This document shows, piece by piece, positions 45,301 to 53,205 of a DNA stretch of 53,257 nt. Below the pieces are notes generated by a model, which saw only the letters and a program-made list of their open reading frames with translations, was not told where the DNA came from and ran no database searches. The position numbers were made by a program, and so were the translations under genes. The stretch is from CAIKXD01 sp035439485 (GTDB taxonomy: Bacteria; Bacteroidota; Bacteroidia; UBA4408), in the NCBI GenBank assembly GCA_035439485.1, contig DAORKI010000012.1:1-53257 (forward strand), written 5' to 3'. The first letter of the stretch is position 1; every line of letters starts with the position of its first letter.

Positions 45301-46738
45301 AACGCAAGCAAGGTTGAGGCCCATATTGATGACTGCTTTTGTTGCTTCCCTTGGATTTTTACCTATGGCGTTGAGTAATGGAGCAGGTGCCGAAGTGCAA
45401 AGGCCATTAGCCACAGTAGTTATTGGAGGATTGCTAATAGCTACATTTTTGACACTTTTTGTTTTGCCTATTTTATATCAATGGTTTGAAAAAGGAAATT
45501 TTAAACTCAAGGTATCTATCATAAATGTTGGCATAATCATAGGATTATTTCTCTTATCATCTAAGCCATTAATTGCACAAGAACCAATACAATATGGTGC
45601 GGCATTAGATTCAGTTATACTAAACAATTTAATTTTGAAGTCCGAAAAATTTAATGTTGAATATTACAAACAACTAAAAAAATCGGCCTGGAATATTGAT
45701 CAAACAAGTGTAATTACTGAGTATGGACAAGTGAACAGTATTTATTATGATACTAAATTTAGCATCACACAAGGAATAAAATTTCCAACTTATTACATCA
45801 AAAAAATGGAAATTTTAAACCATGAATGGGAAAAATCAACATACAGTTTAGAAGCAAAAAAGTGCGAATTAAAAAAGGAAGTTTCATACCTCTTTAATCA
45901 ACTTATATATACAAAAAAGCTGATGCAGCTATTTCAAGAAAGCGATAGTATTTATGATATCTATGTATATCATGCTAAATTAAAATTCGAAAAAGGCGAA
46001 AATAATCTTTTAGAGAAAAATTCAGCTCTTTGGCATCAAGCTCAAATAAAAATTCAACTCAATCAGGTAAATATTGAATATGAAAATTTATTGTTGGAAT
46101 TTAATTTACTGCTGAATACTAAAAACTTGTATGCACCACAATGGGAAGATAAATACATTAAATTGGAAGCAAATATTAATGATAAACTTCTTGAAAATCA
46201 TCCATCTTTATTGATGATTAAACAAGATAAATTGATTGCCAATAATCGTTTATCAATTGAAAAATCGATGTTACTTCCCATTATTCATTTTGGATATAAC
46301 AATATGAGTATAAAAGGAATTGGTGCCGATAACATTCAGTATGGTGCTAATCAACGATTTCAATCATTTCAAGCAGGACTTGGAATTCCTTTGTTTTTTA
46401 ATTCACAATATGCCATAATTAAAGCTGAAAAACTACAAGAACTGAAATTTGAAAATGAGTATTTATTGAAATCAAAAAGTCTAAATTTGGCATACACAAA
46501 AGCAGTTCAACAATATCAAGCAAGTGCAAAAAAGCTAAACTACTTCGAAAAAGAAGGCAATGAACTGGCAAATCAAATGAGCAAAAGCCTAGCGCAGCAA
46601 CACCAAGGTGGGAATATAAGTTATATTGAATGGGTTTTATTACAACAGCAAATTATTTCCATCAAATCATCCTATTTAGAAGCTTTAAAAGAACTCGACA
46701 ATGCCATTGTGGAGCTTAATTACCTAAACCATAAATAA
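42386..46738 (+). CDS. CzcA-type heavy-metal RND pump fused to a TolC-family outer-membrane domain
   Basis: A 1450-residue fusion. Residues 1-1030 are an HME-RND proton antiporter with 12 transmembrane helices. LGALDFGLIIDGAVIIVEA (about residue 400) keeps the D...D...E proton-relay residues of CzcA, which favours Zn/Co/Cd/Ni over Cu/Ag. Around residues 1042-1068 a hydrophobic stretch ending KPLIAQEP resembles an internal signal peptide. The remaining 385 residues are helical, TolC/CzcC-like (AVQQYQASAKKLNYFEKEGNELANQMSKSL, GGNISYIEWVLLQQQIISIKSSYLEALKELDNAIVELNYL). Such fusions occur elsewhere in Bacteroidota. The adaptor gene follows 7 bp downstream. Confidence 0.92.
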   Translation: MLNKIINFSVNNKLIIALFILALIGYGSFQFTKLPIDAVPDITNNQVQVITIAPSLGATDIERLVTFPIEMANSNISGLHEIRSFSRFGLSLVTIVFDDNIDIYWARQQVSERIISVQSDIPKGVANISLGPITTGLGEIYQYTLRAAPGYEKKYDAIALRSIQDWVVRRQLLGVKGVADVSSFGGKLKQYEIAIEPTKLKAHQVSIAEIFQALENNNQNTGGAYIEKGPIALYIRSEGLIKNKEDILSIFIKNNSNGTPLLIRDIAEINIGNATRYGALCYNDEGEVSGAVVMMLKNENSSMVIKNIKERIALIQKTLPKGVVLEPFLDRTKMVNNAIGTVETNLLEGALIVLFVLVLFLGNLRAGLLVASVIPLSMLIAVILMNVFNVSGNLMSLGALDFGLIIDGAVIIVEAVLHSLHHHKKNNINYSFTKNEMDNHVKNSASRMMNSAVFGQVIILVVYLPIFFLSGIEGKMFKPMVQTVVFALIGAFILSLTYVPMMSAWVLSKKQKHKQNLSDIMMIKFEHVYQTWLKKALQIPKLIISIILLLFTIAIFILSNLGGEFIPTLEEGDFAIEFRVLPGSNLNTTIERSQKAAHILKNRFPEVIQVVTKIGSGEIPSDPMPLEAADMMVILKDKKEWTSARTFPELAEKMGKALQDVPGITASFQYPVQMRFNELMTGAKQDVVCKIFGENLDTLAFYAQKLGNISDGIQGAKNIFVETVVGMPEIIIDFNRQAIAQYGLNINEINKVVNTALAGQSAGLVYEGEKHFDLVVRLKNTQRNSIEDVKNLLINTHNGTQIPLTQVAHISLKEGPNQIQREDAKRRIIVGFNTRGRDVESIVNELQEKVNKKIKLPSGYYITYGGSFENLNAAKDRLAITVPIALILIFLFLFFAFGSIKQSLLIYSAIPLSAIGGIFALAFREMPFSISAGIGFIALFGVAVLNGIVLIAEFNRLKSLGKENIQQIIMEGTQARLRPILMTAFVASLGFLPMALSNGAGAEVQRPLATVVIGGLLIATFLTLFVLPILYQWFEKGNFKLKVSIINVGIIIGLFLLSSKPLIAQEPIQYGAALDSVILNNLILKSEKFNVEYYKQLKKSAWNIDQTSVITEYGQVNSIYYDTKFSITQGIKFPTYYIKKMEILNHEWEKSTYSLEAKKCELKKEVSYLFNQLIYTKKLMQLFQESDSIYDIYVYHAKLKFEKGENNLLEKNSALWHQAQIKIQLNQVNIEYENLLLEFNLLLNTKNLYAPQWEDKYIKLEANINDKLLENHPSLLMIKQDKLIANNRLSIEKSMLLPIIHFGYNNMSIKGIGADNIQYGANQRFQSFQAGLGIPLFFNSQYAIIKAEKLQELKFENEYLLKSKSLNLAYTKAVQQYQASAKKLNYFEKEGNELANQMSKSLAQQHQGGNISYIEWVLLQQQIISIKSSYLEALKELDNAIVELNYLNHK

Positions 46739-46745
46739 AATAAAA

Positions 46746-47882
46746 ATGAAAAAACATATCGCCTTGTACTTTCTATTTCTGCTTATAATTGCCTGTAAAA
46801 GCAAAGAAAATAGCGAATCAAATAATGCCATTCAAACAGAAAACCTCAGCATAGTTTCACTTAATGAAATCCAAATTAAAAATACAGGAATAGTGCTTGG
46901 CAAACTCGAAACCAAAAGCATGGCATCTATATTAAAAGTAAATGGAAGCATTGATGTTCCTCCTCAAAACATGGTTTCTATAAGTGTTCCTTTAGGAGGG
47001 TTTTTAAAATATACTAAACTTTTACCTGGTATGCATTTGTCCAAAGGTGAAGCCATAGCCACTATGGAAGATCAACAATATATTCAATTACAGCAAGATT
47101 ATTTATCTGCATTATCCAGCCTAAAATATGCCGAGTTAGAATACCATCGTCAAAAAGAATTAAATGACAGCAAAGCCGCAAGTAATAAAACCTTGGAGCA
47201 GGCTGAATCTACTTTTCAAAACTTTAAGATAAATACCAAATCATTGTACGAGAAATTAAAATTAATAGGCATCAATCCTGATAATTTGACAGAAAAAAAT
47301 ATTTCAAGAAGCATTGAAATTCATTCCCCAATTGACGGTTATGTTTCACATGTAAATGTAAATATTGGAAAATATGTGAACCCAACCGATGTCTTATTTG
47401 AATTGGTAAATCCGGCCGATATCCATTTAAATTTGACCATTTATGAAAAAGACCTCGATAAACTATTTATTGGTCAAAAATTAATGGCCTACAACAATCA
47501 CAAACCTGAAATTAAATATCCTTGCGAGATAATTTTAATTGGGAAAGATATATCTGCCGATAGAAGTGTTGAAGTACATTGTCATTTCGAAAAATATGAT
47601 AAAACATTAATTCCAGGGATGTTTATGAATGCAGATGTTGAAATTAATAGCGACAAAGCAAAGGTATTACCTGATGACGCCATTGTACGTTTTGAGAATA
47701 TGAATTATGTTTTTTATGAAAAATCTAAAAACACCTTTGAAATGCTCGAAGTAAGCATAGGAAACAATGAAAATGGCTTAACAGAGATTAAAATGGATGA
47801 TAGTTTCGATAATTACAATTTTGTTTATAAAGGAGCCTACAATCTTCTTATGCAGCTGAAAAACAAGGGGGAAGAAGAATAG
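46746..47882 (+). CDS. RND periplasmic adaptor (CzcB/CusB family) lipoprotein
   Basis: A 378-residue membrane-fusion protein linking the RND pump to the outer-membrane channel. Lipobox LIIAC at about residue 17, then a barrel-sandwich/lipoyl half (GFLKYTKLLPGMHLSKGEAIATMEDQQYIQLQQDYL), an alpha-hairpin (about 110-180), the returning lipoyl half (IEIHSPIDGYVSHVNVNIGKYVNPTDVLFELVNPADIHLNLTIYEKDL) and a beta-barrel with LIPGMFMNADVEI. It has no obvious N- or C-terminal metal-binding extension. Same operon as the CzcA-TolC fusion. Confidence 0.92.
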   Translation: MKKHIALYFLFLLIIACKSKENSESNNAIQTENLSIVSLNEIQIKNTGIVLGKLETKSMASILKVNGSIDVPPQNMVSISVPLGGFLKYTKLLPGMHLSKGEAIATMEDQQYIQLQQDYLSALSSLKYAELEYHRQKELNDSKAASNKTLEQAESTFQNFKINTKSLYEKLKLIGINPDNLTEKNISRSIEIHSPIDGYVSHVNVNIGKYVNPTDVLFELVNPADIHLNLTIYEKDLDKLFIGQKLMAYNNHKPEIKYPCEIILIGKDISADRSVEVHCHFEKYDKTLIPGMFMNADVEINSDKAKVLPDDAIVRFENMNYVFYEKSKNTFEMLEVSIGNNENGLTEIKMDDSFDNYNFVYKGAYNLLMQLKNKGEEE

Positions 47883-47971
47883 TTAATATTCGTAAATTGC
47901 TTTAAAAATGACGCTTAGGGTTATTTTATAGATTTTTTAAAAACTCTATTTTAAGTTTTACAATTAAGTTT

Positions 47972-47979
47972 TAGCTTTG
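47972..47979 (+). promoter_or_regulatory. -7 promoter box directly before glyS
   Basis: TAGCTTTG matches TAnnTTTG and is followed by CAGC and ATG 47984. A TTTA about 19 bp upstream may serve as a weak -33 element. Transcription would begin at or next to the start codon. Confidence 0.4.
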
Positions 47980-47983
47980 CAGC

Positions 47984-49540
47984 ATGAGCACAACAGTTAT
48001 AAAACCTTTAACAGGAGAAGATTTATTTAAAAATGTCATCAGTCATGCCAAAGAATATGGCTATATTTTTCCTTCTAGTGAAATATATGATGGCCTAAGC
48101 GCAGTATACGACTATGGACAATATGGTGCGGAATTAAAAAAGAACATCCGTGAATATTGGTGGAAATCTATGGTACAAATGCATGAAAATATTGTAGGGA
48201 TTGATGCAGCCATATTTATGCATCCAACCACATGGAAGGCCAGTGGTCATGTTGATGCATTTAACGACCCTTTAATTGATAATAAAGACAGTAAAAAACG
48301 TTACCGTGCTGATGTTTTAATTGAAGAACACGTAGCAAAAATTTTAGCAAAAGCCGATAAAGAAATTGCAAAGGCACATGAAAGATTTGGTGATGCATTT
48401 GATGAAAATCAATATAAATCAACCAATGCAAGAGTGAAGGAATATTTGGATAAAGCTGAAGAAATAAACGAACGATTTAAATTTGCTTTAGAAGAAAATG
48501 ACCTTGCGGCAGTTAAACAAATTATTGAAGATTTAGAAATTGTTTGTCCAATAAGTGGTACTAAAAACTGGACAGATGTTCGTCAATTTAATTTGATGTT
48601 TAGCACCGAAATGGGAAGTACAGCTGAAGGAGCGAGCACAATTTATTTACGTCCAGAAACTGCTCAGGGTATTTTTGTGAACTTTTTAAATGTGCAAAAA
48701 ACTGGAAGAATGAAAATTCCTTTTGGAATTGCACAAACTGGAAAGGCTTTTAGAAATGAAATTGTGGCGCGTCAGTTCATTTTTAGGATGCGTGAATTTG
48801 AACAAATGGAAATGCAATTTTTTGTTCGTCCAGGTGAAGAAATGAATTGGTATAATCATTGGAAAGAAACACGCATGAAATGGCATTTATCTCTTGGCCT
48901 TGGTAAATCTAAATATCGATACCATGACCATTTAAAATTAGCTCATTATGCTAATGCTGCTTGTGATATTGAATTTGAATTCCCTTTTGGATTTAAAGAA
49001 TTAGAGGGCATTCACAGTCGTACCGATTTTGATTTAAAAGCACATGAACAACATTCAGGAAAAAAATTACAGTATTTTGATCCGGAACTAAATCAGAGTT
49101 ACGTGCCTTATGTGGTAGAAACCTCAGTTGGATTGGATCGTATGTTCTTAGCAGTGATGAGCAGCGCCTATAAAGAAGAACAATTAGAAGATGGTTCGAG
49201 CAGGGTTGTATTGAGCCTCCCTCCTATTTTAGCTCCAATCAAAGCAGCTGTGATGCCATTAACGAAAAAAGATGGTTTACCAGAAAAAGCAAAAGAAATA
49301 TTAGACAATTTAAAGTTTGAATTCAACTGCCAATATGATGAAAAAGACGCCATTGGTAAGCGTTACAGAAGACAAGATGCCATTGGTACACCTTATTGCA
49401 TTACTGTAGATCATCAAACTTTAGAAGACAATACCGTAACTATTCGTTATAGAGATACCATGAAGCAAGAGCGTATTGCTATTGCAACTTTAAGAGATTT
49501 GATTGCCAATGAAGTAAGTTTGAGGAAGTTGTTGAGTTAG
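47984..49540 (+). CDS. glyS: Glycine--tRNA ligase (single-chain, dimeric type)
   Basis: Class II synthetase of the alpha2 type, charging tRNA-Gly. Visible: N-terminal YGFIFPSSEIY-type block (GYIFPSSEIYDGLSAVYDYGQYGAELKKNI), motif 2 region (GKAFRNEIVARQFIFRMREFEQMEMQFF), RTDFDLKAHEQHSGK, motif 3 (YVVETSVGLDRMFLAVM), and the anticodon-binding domain (LPPILAPIKAAVMPL to the end). 518 residues; the insertion around 120-190 is the usual helical one. Also called glyQS in species with this form. Confidence 0.96.
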   Translation: MSTTVIKPLTGEDLFKNVISHAKEYGYIFPSSEIYDGLSAVYDYGQYGAELKKNIREYWWKSMVQMHENIVGIDAAIFMHPTTWKASGHVDAFNDPLIDNKDSKKRYRADVLIEEHVAKILAKADKEIAKAHERFGDAFDENQYKSTNARVKEYLDKAEEINERFKFALEENDLAAVKQIIEDLEIVCPISGTKNWTDVRQFNLMFSTEMGSTAEGASTIYLRPETAQGIFVNFLNVQKTGRMKIPFGIAQTGKAFRNEIVARQFIFRMREFEQMEMQFFVRPGEEMNWYNHWKETRMKWHLSLGLGKSKYRYHDHLKLAHYANAACDIEFEFPFGFKELEGIHSRTDFDLKAHEQHSGKKLQYFDPELNQSYVPYVVETSVGLDRMFLAVMSSAYKEEQLEDGSSRVVLSLPPILAPIKAAVMPLTKKDGLPEKAKEILDNLKFEFNCQYDEKDAIGKRYRRQDAIGTPYCITVDHQTLEDNTVTIRYRDTMKQERIAIATLRDLIANEVSLRKLLS

Positions 49541-49547
49541 GCATTAT

Positions 49548-49644
49548 GCTTGTTTGGTGACGGAACACTAACCATAGGGAAACCATAGAAGAAACCATAG
49601 GAGGAATCTGTGCATGCTTGGTGACGGAACACCAACCATTGGGG
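49548..49644. repeat. Two copies of a GGTGACGGAACAC repeat between convergent genes
   Basis: Copy 1 (49548-49579) and copy 2 (49615-49644) share TTGGTGACGGAACAC(T/C)AACCAT(A/T)GGG. Each folds as TTGGTG-acggaa-CACCAA; copy 2 is perfect and copy 1 has one G:T-compatible change. Between them two AAACCATAG words occur in tandem. It lies 8 bp after the glyS stop and before the convergent T9SS gene, so it may act as a bidirectional terminator or be a genome-wide intergenic repeat. Confidence 0.6.
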
Positions 49645-49676
49645 CAAATGAAATTATTTATACATTTAATTCTGCA

Positions 49677-51482
49677 TTAATACTTCAATAAACGTAATCT
49701 TTCGGTATGCTTAACGCCAGTAATTTCAATGATATAGAAACCGCTTGATAGATTTGTTATAACTACCTTTTTATTTTCCTCAACCAAATTAATTTTTTGA
49801 CCTGTAATTGAATAGGCCATCACCTGATTAATATTTTCATTGCTTTTGATATAAAAATATTCATTAGCAGGACTAGGATAAATACTAAAACAATGTATTT
49901 GGTCTCTAACATAATCACTGATAGAAGTTACAATGTTAGGTAAGCTTGTATTGGTACATAAGTTTTTATCTAAAACTTGTACGGTATAACTCCCGCTATC
50001 TATAGGAATAATACTTTGTGTGGTATCATTTGGCAGTAAGGCGCCATTTAAATACCAATGATAGCTCAGACCTGGGGTACTGTTTAAATAAACGCCATCA
50101 AATGTAATTACAGGTATTGTGTTTGAAGTACTTTTTACCACAATCATAACAGTAATCATTTTATTTGAAGGTGCAGGGCAATAATCATCTTTTACATTAA
50201 ATAAAAACTTATGCAATGTGTAATTCACTGGGCAGTTCGGGTTTTGTATCACATGATTACAAGTTGTTTGCCAATTAAAATCTACAGATACACTCAGACT
50301 GTCACTGTATGGACCAATGCTGCCTAATGTTGCACAAGGAGGATTAGGACAACCTATATTTGAGTTGATAAAATCCATTCCAAATTGTAGACCTTTAGGC
50401 TCAATAATTATACTTTGAGCATGGCCATTTGCTAAAAATCCAGGATCAATTCCTTGAATAGAAAAACTAACTAAATCTCCTGCCAAAACAGTATCAATAT
50501 AAGTGTAATTAGACAAAGTTGTGCTTAGTCCATTGACTATTACATTGGGTGGGGTATTAGCACCACAAGAAAGCACAGTAGTTTGTATTTCTCTGTAAAT
50601 TTCAGAAGTCTTTTGTCCGCACCTATAAGAAGTTGCTTTTATTACATTAACAAAATTACCCACATTATAAGAAGTGAAAGTCAATTCTCCTGTTTGTTGA
50701 TTTAACTGAGCTGGTATATTATTCGGGTTTTGATTATTACCTGGGAAAGGACTATTAAAACTATAATTGTTTTCAAATGGAACAGTTGGAGGTGATATAT
50801 TAGTAAATGAATCTGAAGAAGAAAGATAATCTAATGGGTGATCAAACTCAATTTCAAGAGAATCACCCTCTGTATCAATTGCACCTGCATTATAAATTTG
50901 TTGCGAACCAGCACATGTAATGATACTTGGTGGTTGCAAAAAATCAGGAGCTGAATCAAAACAATTACTGGCATTTTGGCCATTGAAAGGAAACATAATA
51001 GCTCTTAGAGTCATTCCATTGGTGGGATTACCAGGTCCTGAATAAGTTAAATTTAAATTAGTTATTGCTGCGTTCCTACAGCAATTTGACCATGAAAAAA
51101 TCCAACCTTGCGCGGGTGGTATGCCAGGTAAATTAATTGGAGCTGACTCAAGTATATATTCTTTGGTTGCAACATTTCCGGGATACATATTTGTACAATT
51201 GTACCCAGGACCAGCTGAATTACACACAGGTGAAATATCGGTAGAATCGACTATATTCATTGGAATATTTAACACACTTGGATGATTGTGAACACGAATT
51301 GAAATTGGGCCGTTAACTGTCAAATAAACTGGTGTTGTACAGTCGCGATATAATTTCATTTTAAAAATATAAGTTCCATTACCTTGACAATGCCACGTAA
51401 TTTCACCGCCCATCAAATGCGTTGCGTTAACTTTAAAAAATGATAAAAGTATAAGTACAAAAAACAATGATGATTTTTTCAT
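49677..51482 (-). CDS. T9SS-secreted adhesin-like protein
   Basis: A 601-residue secreted protein: signal peptide (1-20, ending NAT), then THLMGGEITWHCQGNGTYIFKMKLYRDC, the hallmark of a large Bacteroidota family of secreted PKD/adhesin-like proteins. The middle carries several Ig-like strand blocks and about 16 cysteines. Near residue 450 comes a short PKD-like segment (PVITFDGVYLNSTPGLSYHWYLNG). The end (IYPSPANEYFYIK ... GFYIIEITGVKHTERLRLLKY) is a type A T9SS sorting domain. Probably surface-attached; the ligand is unknown. Confidence 0.85.
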   Translation of the reverse strand: MKKSSLFFVLILLSFFKVNATHLMGGEITWHCQGNGTYIFKMKLYRDCTTPVYLTVNGPISIRVHNHPSVLNIPMNIVDSTDISPVCNSAGPGYNCTNMYPGNVATKEYILESAPINLPGIPPAQGWIFSWSNCCRNAAITNLNLTYSGPGNPTNGMTLRAIMFPFNGQNASNCFDSAPDFLQPPSIITCAGSQQIYNAGAIDTEGDSLEIEFDHPLDYLSSSDSFTNISPPTVPFENNYSFNSPFPGNNQNPNNIPAQLNQQTGELTFTSYNVGNFVNVIKATSYRCGQKTSEIYREIQTTVLSCGANTPPNVIVNGLSTTLSNYTYIDTVLAGDLVSFSIQGIDPGFLANGHAQSIIIEPKGLQFGMDFINSNIGCPNPPCATLGSIGPYSDSLSVSVDFNWQTTCNHVIQNPNCPVNYTLHKFLFNVKDDYCPAPSNKMITVMIVVKSTSNTIPVITFDGVYLNSTPGLSYHWYLNGALLPNDTTQSIIPIDSGSYTVQVLDKNLCTNTSLPNIVTSISDYVRDQIHCFSIYPSPANEYFYIKSNENINQVMAYSITGQKINLVEENKKVVITNLSSGFYIIEITGVKHTERLRLLKY

Positions 51483-51598
51483 AGCACAACAATTTTAAAT
51501 ATTTGAACTTGTAAATGTAAAATTTATTCACAAATCTCATATAATTCGAATCGGTTATAAATAATCCATAGAATTCAACAAAGCATATAATACCAATG

Positions 51599-52186
51599 TC
51601 ATTTGTTATAACTTCTCTTCTTAATCCTACTCAACGATTCAGGTGTAATACCCAAATATGAAGCGATATGTTTTTGTGAAACTCTTAATTCGATATCATT
51701 AAATTTTTGTATCAGGTTTTCATACTTTTGGATTGCGCTACTGCTTAAATCAATACTAAATCTTCTTTCTAAAGCAATATAACCACGTTGCACAATAATT
51801 CTAAAAAAGCGTTCAAATTTTGGAACTTGTTCGTACACTTTTTCCATATCGTTTTTATGAATCAAAAGCACAGTAGTATCTATTGTTGCTTCAATATTAT
51901 AGGGCGAAACATCTCCAGTAAGATAGCTATACAAATCGCCCACCCAATAATCTTCAATAGCAAAACGAGTTACATTTTCATTTCCTTTGTGATCTCTTGT
52001 AAAAGTTCGTAAGCAACCTTCATTCACAAAACCTGTATAATTACAAACCTCCCCTTCCTTCAATAAAAATTCCTTTTTTGGAATTTTTTTTTCAATAATA
52101 AAGTCACTAAAAAACTTAAACTCCTCATCGGTAATGACAATTTGTTTCTCAATATTTTTTCTTATAAGTTTTAATTTATTTGGCAT
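51599..52186 (-). CDS. Crp/Fnr-family transcriptional regulator
   Basis: A 195-residue regulator: cyclic-nucleotide-binding-type beta-roll (KKEFLLKEGEVCNYTGFVNEGCLRTFTRDHKGNENVTRFA, then STTVLLIHKNDME-type strands), a long dimerisation helix, and a short C-terminal helix-turn-helix (VSQKHIASYLGITPESLSRIKKR). The phosphate-binding residues of true cAMP sites are not evident, and there is no Cys cluster as in FNR, so the effector is unknown. Length and form are typical of the many Bacteroidota members. A perfect 11-bp inverted repeat covers its promoter. Confidence 0.9.
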   Translation of the reverse strand: MPNKLKLIRKNIEKQIVITDEEFKFFSDFIIEKKIPKKEFLLKEGEVCNYTGFVNEGCLRTFTRDHKGNENVTRFAIEDYWVGDLYSYLTGDVSPYNIEATIDTTVLLIHKNDMEKVYEQVPKFERFFRIIVQRGYIALERRFSIDLSSSAIQKYENLIQKFNDIELRVSQKHIASYLGITPESLSRIKKRSYNK

Positions 52187-52192
52187 AGATTG

Positions 52193-52225
52193 AAATCAAA
52201 TTAATAACCAAATGTAATTTGATTT
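52193..52225 (-). promoter_or_regulatory. Inverted repeat and -7 box upstream of the Crp-like gene
   Basis: Perfect 11-bp arms AAATCAAATTA (52193-52203) and TAATTTGATTT (52215-52225) with an 11-nt centre. On the minus strand TACATTTG (52216-52209) matches TAnnTTTG and lies within the centre. The structure ends 6 bp before the ATG at 52186. It could be an autoregulatory operator or a hairpin over the ribosome-binding region. Confidence 0.5.
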
Positions 52226-52335
52226 TTTAAAAATTCTTCATTTAACAAAGTTGTAATGTTATTATTATGCTTTTTTCAATAAAAAAATAACTGCTTTTTC
52301 AATATTTTGTTACATTTATCCATTCAAAATAAAAT

Positions 52336-53163
52336 ATGAGAATAAGTATTGTTATGTTTTTATTGATGGTTGGCCTGCTTACACAAGCTGCAAATGACAA
52401 TTTACCAGTTGGTGCTCGGAGTGCCGCCATGGCTCATGCGAGTATTTGCATTAATGATGTTTGGGCTGTACAACAAAATCAGGCTGCTTTAGCTACCATC
52501 AAAAGCCCAGAAGCAGCAGTTTTTAGTCAAATAGTATATCCAAATAGTAAAGTATTAATGAATGCAGTTGCTGTGGCAAGCCCTTTCAAATATGGCGTTT
52601 TAAGTGGCACATTTACAAGGTTAGGATTCAAAAATTTGTATAATGAAAGTAAATATGGAGTTGGATATGCACGTCAATTTGGTAAAGCAATTTCAGCTGG
52701 TATGCAAATTAATTATTTGAGTACTTTTATTGGTGATAACAATTATGGGAAAAGAGGCACTGTTGCAGTTGAAATAGGCTTCTTAGCAGAAATAATTAAA
52801 AATTTAAAACTTGGGGTGCACGTATATAATCCAACCCGCTCACAAACGGCCCAATACAACAATGAACGTGTTCCAACAATTATTAAAATGGGGCTACAAT
52901 ACACATTCTCTGATAAAGTTTTTGCTACCGCAGAAATTGAAAAGGATATCGCCAATAAACCAATTGTTAAACTTGGGGCTGAATATAAGATTGTAAAAGA
53001 AATATATTTAAGAGGGGGTTTATCAAACAATCCTTCCCTTAATTCAGCCGGCTTTGGTATTGAATTGAAAAAATTTAATCTCGACTTTGCTGCAGCCTTT
53101 CATCCTCAAATGGGCATTAGTCCACAAATTGGATTAAGGTATAGATTCGAGAAAAAACAATAG
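52336..53163 (+). CDS. PorV/PorQ-like outer-membrane beta-barrel protein
   Basis: A 275-residue protein: signal peptide (1-18), then GARSAAMAHASICINDVWAVQQNQAALA, the N-terminal pattern shared by PorV/PorQ and UPF0164-like barrels, with an early G-A-R-x-A-x-M-G/A-x-A motif and an N-Q-A-A/G-L block. The rest alternates strands (YGVGYARQFGKAISAGMQINYLS, YLRGGLSNNPSLNSAGFGIELKKFNLDFAAAF) and ends in a terminal strand, IGLRYRFEKK. PorV and PorQ act in T9SS cargo handling; three T9SS cargoes lie in this window, but this one could be an unrelated barrel of the same fold. Confidence 0.75.
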   Translation: MRISIVMFLLMVGLLTQAANDNLPVGARSAAMAHASICINDVWAVQQNQAALATIKSPEAAVFSQIVYPNSKVLMNAVAVASPFKYGVLSGTFTRLGFKNLYNESKYGVGYARQFGKAISAGMQINYLSTFIGDNNYGKRGTVAVEIGFLAEIIKNLKLGVHVYNPTRSQTAQYNNERVPTIIKMGLQYTFSDKVFATAEIEKDIANKPIVKLGAEYKIVKEIYLRGGLSNNPSLNSAGFGIELKKFNLDFAAAFHPQMGISPQIGLRYRFEKKQ

Positions 53164-53205
53164 TCATTATTTTGGCATTGATTTTATTTCTTTGATGTAT
53201 ACTAA

